Assembly: GCA_022578965.1 (NCBI GenBank)
Contig: MU400654.1
Span: 41,016-105,015, forward strand
Source: Xylaria sp. FL1777
Lineage: Eukaryota > Ascomycota > Sordariomycetes > Xylariales > Xylariaceae
Reading direction: 5' to 3'
Length of the DNA: 64,000 bases
The notes beneath the pieces were generated by a model. That model saw nothing but the letters and a program-made list of their open reading frames with translations. It was not told the origin of the DNA and searched no databases. The position numbers and the translations under genes were made by a program. Positions 1 to 10,442 of this stretch are shown piece by piece (the stretch's first letter is position 1; each line of letters begins with the position of its first letter).

Positions 1-52
1 AGAAGGACTGCGCTACAAAGCAGCACAGCAGGTTATTAATAATAATAATAAG
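1..52 (+). mobile_element. 3' tail of a LINE copy, cut by the window edge
   Basis: From base 8 on, this matches the last 44 bases of the LINE described at 52905-58046 and of the short insertion at 49875-49980: the GC-rich hairpin segment followed by a TAA microsatellite tail. It differs from the least mutated copy (49875) by three transitions only. The first seven bases match poorly. The rest of the element lies outside the window, so its length and completeness are unknown. It marks the left border of the gene-bearing segment. Confidence 0.75.
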
Positions 53-1126
53 TAATAATACATATAGTTATAATACACTTATTATATAGTTTAAGGAACT
101 TTATTGCATAAAGCAACATATATTACATAGGGTGAATTTATCTTTTAATATGATTAGGACTATACCTAATTAGGTAGTTTAAGTGCGGCCAATGTAGCAT
201 AAGCTATGCGTACTTACGCATACAGTGCCTACTGGTATAGGGAGATGCTGTGACGTGGACATTGTGGGTAGGTAACAGCAAGCCGAAGAGATGGAGACAT
301 GACACGTATTACACTAAGTACTAAGTTGGTATCTGTCTGCCATCAATTCAACAGGTACCTACCCCTCTAACTACTGTAGTTTTAGGAGCGTTGTGTAGAT
401 AATGCTTGAGATGGTGCATTAGGGTTAGCACCATGCAACATTCATGTGCATGAACTTATACTACTACCCTACCTACTGCGTAGGTAGCATACAATACCTA
501 CTCCCCCATCATCAAGTCAAGGAACAGGCACCAGTTGGCTTATTTGTAGGTGAGTCAATAGGTCGGTGAACCACTAGCCTAGGTACACAGTGCCAGTAGA
601 TACCTATATGTATATATTGTTGATAGGTAGGTACCTTTGTGCACTAGTATATCATCTACCTGCTATGTCCGCAGCTTATATTGGGGAGGCTTATGCTGTA
701 TCACTGCGCTAGGGGTGATCCGATACCTACTTCTGTAGGTATTCAAGGATGAGAGATAAAAAAAATCACCAGGCCAACCAACCAGGCCACCGAGCTTGAC
801 CGCCAAAGTGGAAAATTCAAGATTTTTTTTCCCTCCAGACTCACGAGTCGGAGACAACATTTCCTGCCCCCCTACTTCAATTTACCACTCTATTCCTGCC
901 TCCACTCTCGAGAGAGTGCTCGAAGTACCGTACATTTCCCTTCTCTGTGACCGCCCAACCATTGTGTTGTCAGGTCCTCGGCATCCCCGGCACATCCAGC
1001 TCACACGGGACGCTTTCCTCCCTTCTCCCTTCCTGCCCTCACAACCGGCGCCACGCATAAGCGTATCTACAGTCCGTTCCTCTCTTCGCGTATCAGCGTA
1101 TCGATTGACTCGTAGCCGGAGCAACA
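53..1126. other. Intergenic region rich in TAGGTA/TACCTA motifs
   Basis: No convincing gene. Bases 53-130 are A+T-rich, like degraded transposon edge. Between about 165 and 740 the motif TAGGTA or its complement TACCTA recurs roughly a dozen times (for example near 170, 265, 353, 470, 580, 600, 625, 725). The right part is the upstream region of the coiled-coil gene. Open frames across 663-1200 lack protein-like composition and overlap the real start. Confidence 0.6.
1013..1040 (+). promoter_or_regulatory. Pyrimidine tract upstream of the coiled-coil gene
   Basis: A run of almost only C and T lies 87-114 bases before the start codon at 1127. CT-rich tracts are common just upstream of transcription or translation starts in filamentous ascomycetes. 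No TATA box is evident nearby. The position fits a core promoter, but this is inferred from composition only. Confidence 0.35.
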
Positions 1127-3421
1127 ATGGGCAATATTCTTTCCACCCTCTCAGGCGCCGATCCACTAGCCAAGGACCAGCTGGACAAGAGGATTGCTGA
1201 ACAGGACCAACGTGTAGCCGCCCTCCAGGAAGAAGCCGATGCCTTACGGCAAAAGATTGCTGCCCTGGAACGCGAAAGCGAGCAGCAGGCAGACAGACAT
1301 CAAGCTGAGTTACAGGAGCGGGAGAACGCTACTGCTGCCCGCGCTCTCGAATTGGATGGTGCAGCCAAACAACAGTTGACCACCCTGGAGGAGAAGCTTG
1401 CTGCCCTCGACCAAGCCAAGGAATCCCTATTACAGGAGCTTTCTGCCACCAAGCAGGATTTGGATGGGTCCGCAGAGAAGCATCGCTCACTTGACAGCCA
1501 TCTGACCATTGCTAAGAAGGAGCTCGCCGATATAGCTGCCGCCCGTGACGCCCTACAGGCGGAGCAAAGCAAAATTACACAAGAGCTAGTCTCTGTCAAG
1601 AAGGCTTATGATGAGCAGAAGATCGCCTTAGCCAAGTCGCAAAACCATAACCAGCAGCTTCAGCAATCGAACGAAGCGCTCAGCAAGGGGTCCGACGAGC
1701 AGCTGGCCACCGCCAATGCCACTTTAGCCGAGGTGCGATCCGATCTGGCGCAGGCACAAGAGAAGCTCACTGCTGAGTTGAGTGCTGCTCAGGCTGAGAC
1801 TGCGGAATGGCAAGAGAAGCATCAGACCTTAAAATCCACATACGATAGCCTAGCCAGTAAATCTGATGTCGCAAATAAGGAGTTATCCGAATGGCAACAG
1901 AAACACCAGACTTTGCAGACGACGTACGAAAACCTCCAGGCCGAATCGGAAGCGATGAAACAGCGGGTTGCCGAGTGGGAACATAAGCACCAGGCGCTGC
2001 AGGCAGACTACGATGCTATCACTACCGAACGTGACGCTGCAGAAAAGCAGGTTGCAGAGTGGCGGGAAAAGCATAAGGCTTTACAGGCCACCTATGATAA
2101 CCTAGTTAACGATTCGGAAGGTAGCAAGAAGGAAACTATTGAATGGCAAGAGAAGCTGAGGGCCTCAGAAGATAAGTTGGACAGCATTGCCAGTGACCTG
2201 GAGGCTGCCCAGAAAGAAGCAGCTTCGTGGCAAGAGAAGCATCAGACTTTACAGACAAGCTTTGATGGTCTTGTCAGTGAATATGATGCATCCAAGAAGG
2301 AAGCTTCTGCTGAATTGGAGGCAGCCAAGAAGCAGTCCTCTGAATGGCAAGAGAAGCATACTATTATTGTGGGTGAACTAGATGCCGCAAAGAAGGAATC
2401 GTCATTGTGGCACGAGAAACATGCAGCTGTTTCAGATGAATTGAATACTGCTAGAAAGGAGTCGCTGGAGTGGCAGGAGAAGAACAAGGTCTCCGAGGAT
2501 AAGTACGCCACGATTTCGAACGACCTGGAAGACGCCCAGAAAGTGGTATCTGAATCGAAGAAAAAGCACGACGCTTTAACTGCAGAACTAGATACAGCCA
2601 AGAAAGAATATGCAGAGTTCGAAGAGAAGTTTAAGACGTTACAGGGTGCCCAAGTTGAGTCGGCCGAGGCGTCTGAGTCATTGAAACAGGCGGTGGAGGC
2701 AGGCAAGAAGCAGCACCAGGATCTCCAAGAAAAATACGACACCCTTGTGAAAGAACTAGAGGGGAAAATAAAGGCTTTGGGAGAAAGTCATGAGGCAGAG
2801 TTGGACAAGCGCCGTAACGAAAAGGAAAAGACTGAGAAAGAACTAGCTGAACTACAGGATAGCAACAATGGTCTCAAGGCCGAGATCGAAAAGACAACTC
2901 AGCAAGTCACTGAATTAAAGACAAAACTGGAGTCTACAGAGGAAGAGGAGAGCAAGCTCAGATCCCAGATCAACGAGAAGTCGGCGGAGACTCAGAATAC
3001 TACGAAGCAAATCACTGAACTACAGGAGAAACTCGAGAGTGTAGAAGTGGAGAGCGCCAAAGCCAAGGCTCAGGTCAATGAACAGTCTACCGAAATTGCC
3101 AACCTTCGTGAGCAAAGCGAGGCTGCCCAAAAGAAGTGCACTACAGCCGAAGAAGGTCTCCAGACCGCACACAAGGTATGTTGTCACCGTTATTCCAGCT
3201 CTTAGTCAATATCATGTATCGGAACTAACATTACGACACAGGACAAGGTCGCGCTTGAAGCCAAACTTGCTGAACTAGAAGCGGACTTGGAAACAGTGAG
3301 GGATTCGAAGTCAGAACTGCAATCTACCATTAACCGCCTGGAGAGCGAGAAAAAGGACCTGCTGGAAGATCTGAAGGCAAAGCCTAACGGTACTGTTCAA
3401 GCAGAGGAGGAGGCAGAGTAA
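1127..3421 (+). CDS. Long coiled-coil protein with possible N-myristoylation site
   Basis: Two exons, 1127-3175 and 3242-3421, give 742 residues. The 66-bp intron has GTATG at its start, a CTAAC branch point and CAG at its end, and joins two codons cleanly. The start sits in a good context (A at -3, G at +4). The protein is almost entirely charged heptad coiled coil. Residues about 227-450 form a repeat whose units begin with E/S-W-x-E/Q-K; tryptophans fall at 228, 256, 284, 312, 340, 368, 407, 428 and 449, spacing 28 residues (four heptads), then 39, 21 and 21. The N-terminus MGNILS has glycine at 2 and serine at 6, the pattern for N-myristoyltransferase, so one end may be membrane-anchored. 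There is no catalytic domain and no transmembrane segment. Family not recognised; it could be a tether or cytoskeletal scaffold. Confidence 0.85.
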
Positions 3422-5469
3422 GCCGGCGAGGCAGCTGTCAAACTCTTTGATTTATGGGAGAGGGGTTATAATCATGATGAAAGGAAGGCTACCGAAAAGA
3501 ACTTGCCGTACCTGTGATGTATGAAAGGCCACTTTGCGCTTAACGTATGCTTTTACTGTCGATGTAGATACCCAATGTTGTATGACTAATGATAATGTCA
3601 ATGAATGCATTTTGTCACCATAAATATCACTTGCTGATTGAACCTGCTAAACTAGGCTAGGTAGTTTAACACCTGTATGCAGGCTACCTAGGTACTTTAA
3701 CAACACAATTACATTCCACAATTATTAGCCCACAATACCATACCTACCCTTTCTCAAAAGTTACACCTCTATATCCTCATCTCTGGCTTTTGCCCCGGCC
3801 ATTAGCTGGGTCCATCTGTACCCCTCACTTCTAATATAGGAGCCCTTGCGTTCGGATACCTATGTATGTCATGGCGAAATTAAGAATTAAGAGGCCGATG
3901 GCTCAGCCGCACCACTCAGTGTTGTATAGGTTGCATTGTACTATCGCTGTAGTATCAAGACACCTCGTTGACAATGATAAACTCCCACTCATTACCACCG
4001 CTGCAACCGGCCCAGTTGGCCAGGCATAGGTAGCCGTCCGACATGGCTGTGCCGTCCTTGACGGTACGCCTCTTACAAATATTGAAGTCAGTCATCAGCC
4101 CCGGGAAGTACAAGTCTAGGCACAAAGTGTCGGATCCGAATGTGAGCTGGTAGTGCTGTTTCATCGGCAATTTGACCCTCGCGGTAACAAGACCTTACTG
4201 TTAATGCAATCCATTGGAGTCACGGCCAAAACTGGCCTCAAAGAAGGACAGACTTTTGTTGTGTCCAAGCCGCCGCCTGAAGAGAGTAGCGCTGCGTTGG
4301 CAGTAATCGCGATATAGCAGCTACCTAGGGTGGGGTGTGTTCCACCTACCAGTCTTCCCCCGATCCACAACATCCCAGAAGAATAGACACTATACTATGG
4401 TGCTGGAAAATACAATATTTCGAACAATCTCAGGTTATGAAACAGCAATTATGGCCCTCGGGAACGTAACGATCCTTTCTCTCCGCCGATTACCCTCTCG
4501 AATGGACGAGGCAATGCACTAAATTCTTGCTCATTCGACATTTTACCTATGGCAAACAGCCCAGCTCGAACGGGGCCGAGGGCGTAGGTACAACATCCAC
4601 GAGTCGATCCGAATAGATCTCAAATAACCGTTATAACGTCTAATGGGACATCCATGCCACTGAACTACGCCGAGGACTATTTATAACAAGAAGGACTTTG
4701 AATCCTCTTACACACTCAAAATGCCGAGACTGGTCCTACGCAGAGCGAAGTAAATCGGAAATTGATTCACCTTATTCTCGACGGTTATAGATGATGGAGT
4801 TAAAAGAGTTCCTGATTAAGATAAAAGAAGTGACATTTAAACGTAAAGCTAAAGGTTAGCTTAGCTAGGAAACTCCTTATCCTCGATGATGCAGAGAAGG
4901 TGTTTAGTTCGTGCAGTTGATGCGGCGACTCGCGTGGTTTATCAATGCAACAGTCTCAGTCTTTTTGACAGCTTCTCTAACAATTCCGGGTAACACACGG
5001 CAAGGATCACGTATTCAAGAGGCTAACTTGGGAGCATGGCGAGGTAGGTAAAGCAACAGTATGACCGAGCTTAACAGCAACCCAATGTACTTAACCAAAG
5101 AGATCGAAGCGGAGGCTGTGACGACCTAGATCTCGAGTTCGAGTGATATATCACTCTATTCTAAATACTTAGATGCAATATGAGGGGGTCGATGTTTTCA
5201 GCCTTTCCTATGTCTTATTATTGCTAATCCTGTCGTCTCTTTGTTTATCTAAAAGCCATTTCCCGTTTTGAGAAGATGAACTAGCGGGGAGTCTTTGTAT
5301 CATCGTGTTCTTTCAACTCCTCAGGCTGCAGCGAAGTATTCACTTCGTTCGCTCCATTGGTGACACGGCTAGTTGCGGTAGGATCTGTTTGCATTCGCAG
5401 TCACGGTTTATGGTGATTTCGCTATACCTTGGCGAGGCTAATACTTGAGCAAGGTGTGTAGTTGTCGCG
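3422..5469. other. 2-kb intergenic region, no confident gene
   Basis: This holds the 3' flank of the coiled-coil gene, TAGGTA-type palindromes near 3,655-3,700, and the upstream region of the zincin-like gene. Only one weak coding candidate was seen (3955-4373, minus, listed separately). The rest shows no long open frame with protein-like composition, and I see no tRNA. Confidence 0.5.
3955..4373 (-). CDS. Possible small cysteine-containing protein (weak)
   Basis: Two overlapping minus-strand open frames (4373-4161 and 4170-3955) could be joined by a splice acceptor just after the TTAACAG near 4,200, giving a C-terminal part with four cysteines and aromatic residues. That composition is more protein-like than random. 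However, no clean start, no clear signal peptide and no confirmed intron donor are visible. It could be a small secreted protein, a decayed gene or chance. Family unknown. Confidence 0.22.
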
Positions 5470-8400
5470 ATGCCCCCTTTCGATCTGGCTATGGCCCAAA
5501 CCGAGGCCGAGCAGGAGTTCGAAGAAGATGTTCACATGTGGATGGATTGGGCCCCAAAGATTCCCCAAGATATTAATTATTCCTGGTTTCCATTTTGCAA
5601 GGCACTTGCTGAGAATCACCGAGATGTCACCGGCATATTCCAGCCTCCACCCCCACCATCAGTACCACAGTATGTCCAACAGAAACATGTTGACAAACAA
5701 ACGGGCCGGAAAAAAGACGTTCTATTTGTAGAAATTCCGGCGGACAAGGTGCCGATTAAGGATCCAACGAAAGGATCATGGGACCATGTTGTCTATCTTC
5801 CTGAGTGGATGGACCCAGATTACAAGGAGACTTTTATGAAAACGCCTGCCGGGGGATGGAGAAAAAACACTGTCCGAGAGGCAATATCCAATTTACGGCC
5901 AGCTTTGCGCCTTGAAGACGCCATCCGAAACCCTACCAATTACGCATTACGGTTTGGGATAGCCGAGGGCCGACTAGATGGTCGGAGTCGGATGAGCCCA
6001 ACCTGGTCTAAGACGCGCGACCCCATCGATGACTTCGTCAACCAGGTAAACCAGCTAGACGATTCAGAGAGGGAGTTAGCGGTAGACGTGAGCCGCGAAA
6101 GACTGGCGGCTCGGAATGAGCTACCGGCTCCTGGGCAAGAAATACTTCCCGAGGTTATGGAGGCACTGTTGAGGATGAACGGCGGTGAGTAATTCTTGGA
6201 GTCATACTCTTCTTGTCCTAGCCACTACTAGAGTACAAAGGCTCCGTTTCCGAGTAGATTCATGTTTTGGGGCGCTTCGGTTCACGCTCAGAATGGCGGT
6301 TACTGATCCCAAGTGTTCTAGTGCTGACGAACGCACAGTTGAAGGACAAGGTGGAGCAGGCCGCCCGGACTGGCCAGAGCCTCGACCACATTGTAGATGA
6401 GTTGGGGAAGACAAACCCTCGGATCAAAAAAGTCCATCAAGTTTTCCTCCAAAACGCCCTGGATGATCAAGACTACCAGCGTATACTTCTGTCCGGCTTG
6501 ACGACTGACGAGATGATTCAATACAATCATCACAGTATGTCGGACGATGCTGTGACCGACCTAGACAACCCAATTCACCCGTAAGCACTCAACAAGGGCG
6601 CTCACGCGCATCTTAATCTAGTCTAACACATGCCTGTATACAGTCTATTTCAAAGAAACCGGTGGTTAGATTCGCGATGGAAGGGCTCGGCGCCGGAAAC
6701 ACCGAAGCTTGCATACAACATTGGCGGGACGAGAGAAGAATGGGATGTGGTAAGCATTTTCTCGCTTCCCGTCGCCTATCAGGATGGCGAAACAAGGATT
6801 GCTAATACCCCAATAGGGAACAAATGATGTCCTCTGGAATGCCCTTCAGCCGGCGCTGCAGCTTGTTTCTATGATCCTCTCTAAATCACCGCCGCATCTA
6901 GAAGCGTTATGTAATTTGAACACCAGGCAGCCCGTCAACCCACTACAGGACGGCCGAAAAGTGAAATCAACACCAACCCTCACCAAGTATGTATTAGAGA
7001 AGGACATTGATATGAATCTGACTTATCCAGCGATACGTGAGCTGAAGGAGGTTCACAACTATGACTGGAAGTCAAATATACTACGCTATCTTTCTCGCTG
7101 CTTGGAGCTAGACATAGAGTCGGGGTACACCCTGCCGTACACAGACTTGAAACCTGACACCGAGAGTCACCGTGATGAACCATGTGACTCTTTCTCAGTA
7201 GGGTCCGCTGGGTTATATAATGAGGGGTCGAAACAGTTAGTCTACTATTGTCCTACGTTTCCCCTTGTGCAGACTTCGGGCCTCGCTGCTTTTGCATACC
7301 CTCAAGATTGCTTGAATTCTTATTCTTTAGGGTTATTATTAACCTCAGCTTGGAAACAGCACAATTCGAATCAGACTGGCGGCTGAAATAATCTGGCCCT
7401 TGTTGGTGCCCCAATACAGTAAGAGCGAGAAGATGGCCTGCTCTTTTGAGATCGGCATCACATTGTTACATGAGTTTGCGGTATGTGAAGATAACCTTAT
7501 CGTGGAAAATCGCGCGAGATAGCTCTTTGCGTTCTTTATTATGTCTAGTAGGCAGTTAACTGATAACAGCCACTTCTCGTTTCTAGCATGCTATAGTCCA
7601 GGCAGGGTACCGATTGTGCTCAGACACCTCGGCTCACGCTCTAGTATGTGTCTCGGCGCTGTTCATCTTAGGCTTCGGCAGGGTTCTTCCTCCTACATAA
7701 TATAAGGCCCTCCTTACCGAGACTCTATGCCCTCAGGTCTATTTGCCTCTTCTGTTCAGCCAGGTGTTTATTGGTTCCCGCAATGTCTAACTATAGGCTT
7801 TTTACAGGGCCAGGATCCAGAGGTTACGAGGCTGCTTCTTAGTCTCAAAGGCCTTGTGTTTGACATGGACTCGAACTTTGGTGAGCCATACTTTGAGGAT
7901 TACCCGGCAGCCGAGGTTGGTCACCAACTAGAGCATTCGTTATGGGGTGTTAATGGGTTCCCTCTCGAGTTTCCCAACAGACATTACGTTGGTCTCTTGA
8001 TTATGACTCATCAGGAATCTCATCCTTACACCAGGTCACCCTACAGGATAGGTACCGAATTCCCCTTGTTACATTATTATCGAACAGTGCCGCTGGATCA
8101 TGTGGCCAAGTTTTTTAGGAAGAGCTTTTGGGACAAGGAATTTGAAGCATACGGCTTTACTGCCCTAAAAATGAAGAGAGATAATAGCGCCCCCCAAAAG
8201 AACTTGTGGCATTACCCAGACGAACTTGACCGGGATCTAGTCGTAGCGTACTACGGCGATGACCTGGCCCAGTTCCTCACAGCCGTGCCCTTTATATTAC
8301 ACGTGTCTCGTCACCGCGTGCTAGCTAAGTATCTCAGAGCGCTCGTACTCGAAGCAGCGTACCGGAAGCAGTACGACAAATGGTGGGATGCCGAAGTATC

Positions 8401-9748
8401 AAAGTGGAGTTCTAACTTACTTCATCCTCTGCCAGCGAACATTAACTTTTTGTACGCGAATCTTCAAGAAGCTCAAGATCTCCATAGAAAGCTACATGTC
8501 AGCAACTGGTCGGATGAAAACCAAGGTTTCGACGGGATGATTAATACGGCCGGGGAATGGCGGGAAAAGTTTCGCTACGGGGGCCAGGTTATGCAGAGCC
8601 TCTCATCAGTGGACTATATGATGCAGGATGATATTGGCTATATGCAGCGTATGGTTTTTTACTATCCGCTGGCCAAATCTCGAGGCGAGCACTCCGACCT
8701 TGCACGAAACATCACGGTCAGTAATCTCCACGAGCGTCTCAGCACATTTCGCCAACATGCGACCAGGATAGCAGAAGAGGCAAACAAGATTAGCAACATT
8801 CCTGAGGTTAGTATCAACAAAGACGAGTGGGAAAAATGGCGGGCCCGTTTCGAGTTCAGCGCAAAGAAATACCAGGAGCTATTATCAGTTCTTGATGAAG
8901 TGACGAAGGTGAATGGTAAACCATTTGATATCGACGCCAAAGCACAATTCGACAGGCTGCCAACAGCGGATTGGAAGTACGCCTCCGAGCGCTATAAAAA
9001 GATGGCCGCCTACGAGTATAACCGCGCGGATGTGGCTGTGCGTAATACCATTGACGACTTCTTCGATGTGATCCAAGCCGCTCGAATCAGTCGAAAGCCG
9101 AAATCTAGTGTTCGTCGACTCCGTGGCGCATTGCAGTCTCTAAGCGGCGTGGGCGCAAACGCGGGAGAACCCACCGGCTCACCATTTGACTTCAACATTC
9201 CTATTTTGTCTCCTGTGTCTGCTAGGCCCCAAAGTGGGCTCCCAACTCTCACCCAGCCATTGCCCACGAACACGCCCACCCCCGGCAATCGCGCTGTCTT
9301 CGGGGTCCCTGGAGGACTGGGTATGGCACCGAGCTCTCTAGATGGCGAGATTCCGCGCCGGTTGCTAGGGTCTAGGAGTGCCGCGGAGAGGTTGGCCTAC
9401 CAGGACTATGTGAGTAACTTGTTGACATCACCGGATCCGGAGCAGACTTCAAGTAATGTTTTTACTTCCGGTGTACCGCAGCCCCTCCCCAATTTGTCAC
9501 CAGGACGCAAACAGCTGGTCCGGGGAAGCGGGCAATCGCAGTTCCAACTGTTCCCAAACCCATTTGTCAGCCGTGTCGTGATGACGTCGGAAGCCATTGC
9601 GTTCCAAGAACAAAAGAGACTCGCTGAACAGGCCACCCGGATGACGAACAAGGCTGCAGGCAATTATGTGGCCCGGTCGTTGTGGCGCGAAAAGAGGCGC
9701 CGTGATAGTGATGATGATGATTCGTCACCAGAAAAAAGACCGAGATGA
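5470..9748 (+). CDS. Large zincin-like (HEFAH) protein, uncharacterised fungal family
   Basis: Seven exons fit in frame: 5470-6184, 6322-6580, 6644-6749, 6817-7266, 7349-7480, 7587-7643 and 7808-9748, about 1,219 residues. The exon 4 end (7266, donor GTGCAG) is the least certain; GTAGGG at 7198 is an alternative. HEFAH is created across the exon 5/6 junction at residues about 551-555 and matches the zinc-binding HExxH helix of metallopeptidases. About 55 residues later comes E-V-G-x3-E (about 609-615), which could supply a third ligand. The N-terminal half is W/P-rich with no signal peptide. The C-terminus is proline/serine-rich and ends in a basic-acidic-basic stretch that could be a nuclear signal. 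A degraded relative lies at 15483-18716. The peptidase role is inferred from the motif; substrate unknown. Confidence 0.72.
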
Positions 9749-10442
9749 TGGAGAGGGTATAAAGAATCATTTGAATTGCAATTTGTTTCCCTCAATCAAC
9801 CGCGTCTCATAAGGTGCATCTTATACAAGTAGAGTCAACCCACAAATGTATATTCGAATGAACAGCCTCTCTACCCTTACACTACTTGGGTCGAATCTCT
9901 CATTCGAACAGCTATATTGCATCTTGGCAAGTTGTACGAGGGCAAGGGCAACGTAAGTAATGCCGCTCGTTATTGGAGCAGACAAACTAGAGTAACAAAG
10001 AGGATGGTGAAGTGTAATATAGATTGTATGCGTCATCCATTTTTCATGAAGATTATTTGTATGTTTTGGTTGATTCGCAAAATGTATATATACTGTTAAC
10101 GCAGAGCGGATCGGAGCTTTCGGAGCTAGATAGGAAGGACACGAAGATTAATATTTAATGTCGTTACCTGGTCTTCAAAACTTACGGCCGATATATAGAG
10201 CGAGGCATAGAACTCTCTCAGTCTAAAGGATACGACCCTTCTGTCATCTCAAAGATCTGTTTTGCTATTTCGAGATCATCTAATAAATTGTACTTAAGGC
10301 TATAGGTATAGTGGCTACGTTAAACATCAGTCTCATTGTCGATAGAACGACAGCTCTACCCTGCTCATGAAATAGCATATGGGTGATAGTTCTGGGTATC
10401 TCTAATTAATGCGCTGTTGGATAAATATCTCCTTCATCATCT
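9749..10442. other. Intergenic region between convergent genes
   Basis: This lies between the 3' ends of the zincin-like gene (plus) and the sirtuin gene (minus). It is moderately A+T-rich, with only short open frames of non-protein-like composition. It must hold both 3' untranslated regions; no single poly(A) signal stands out. Confidence 0.6.

Noticed and set aside
796..1200. 134-residue plus-strand open frame overlapping the coiled-coil gene start
   Set aside because: It runs through the pyrimidine-rich leader into the real gene in another frame; composition is promoter-like, and the 1127 start gives a coherent protein.
2242..2742. 166-residue minus-strand open frame
   Set aside because: It lies wholly inside the coiled-coil exon; it is the antisense of Glu/Lys repeats and gives a Ser/Phe/Cys-rich product of no family.
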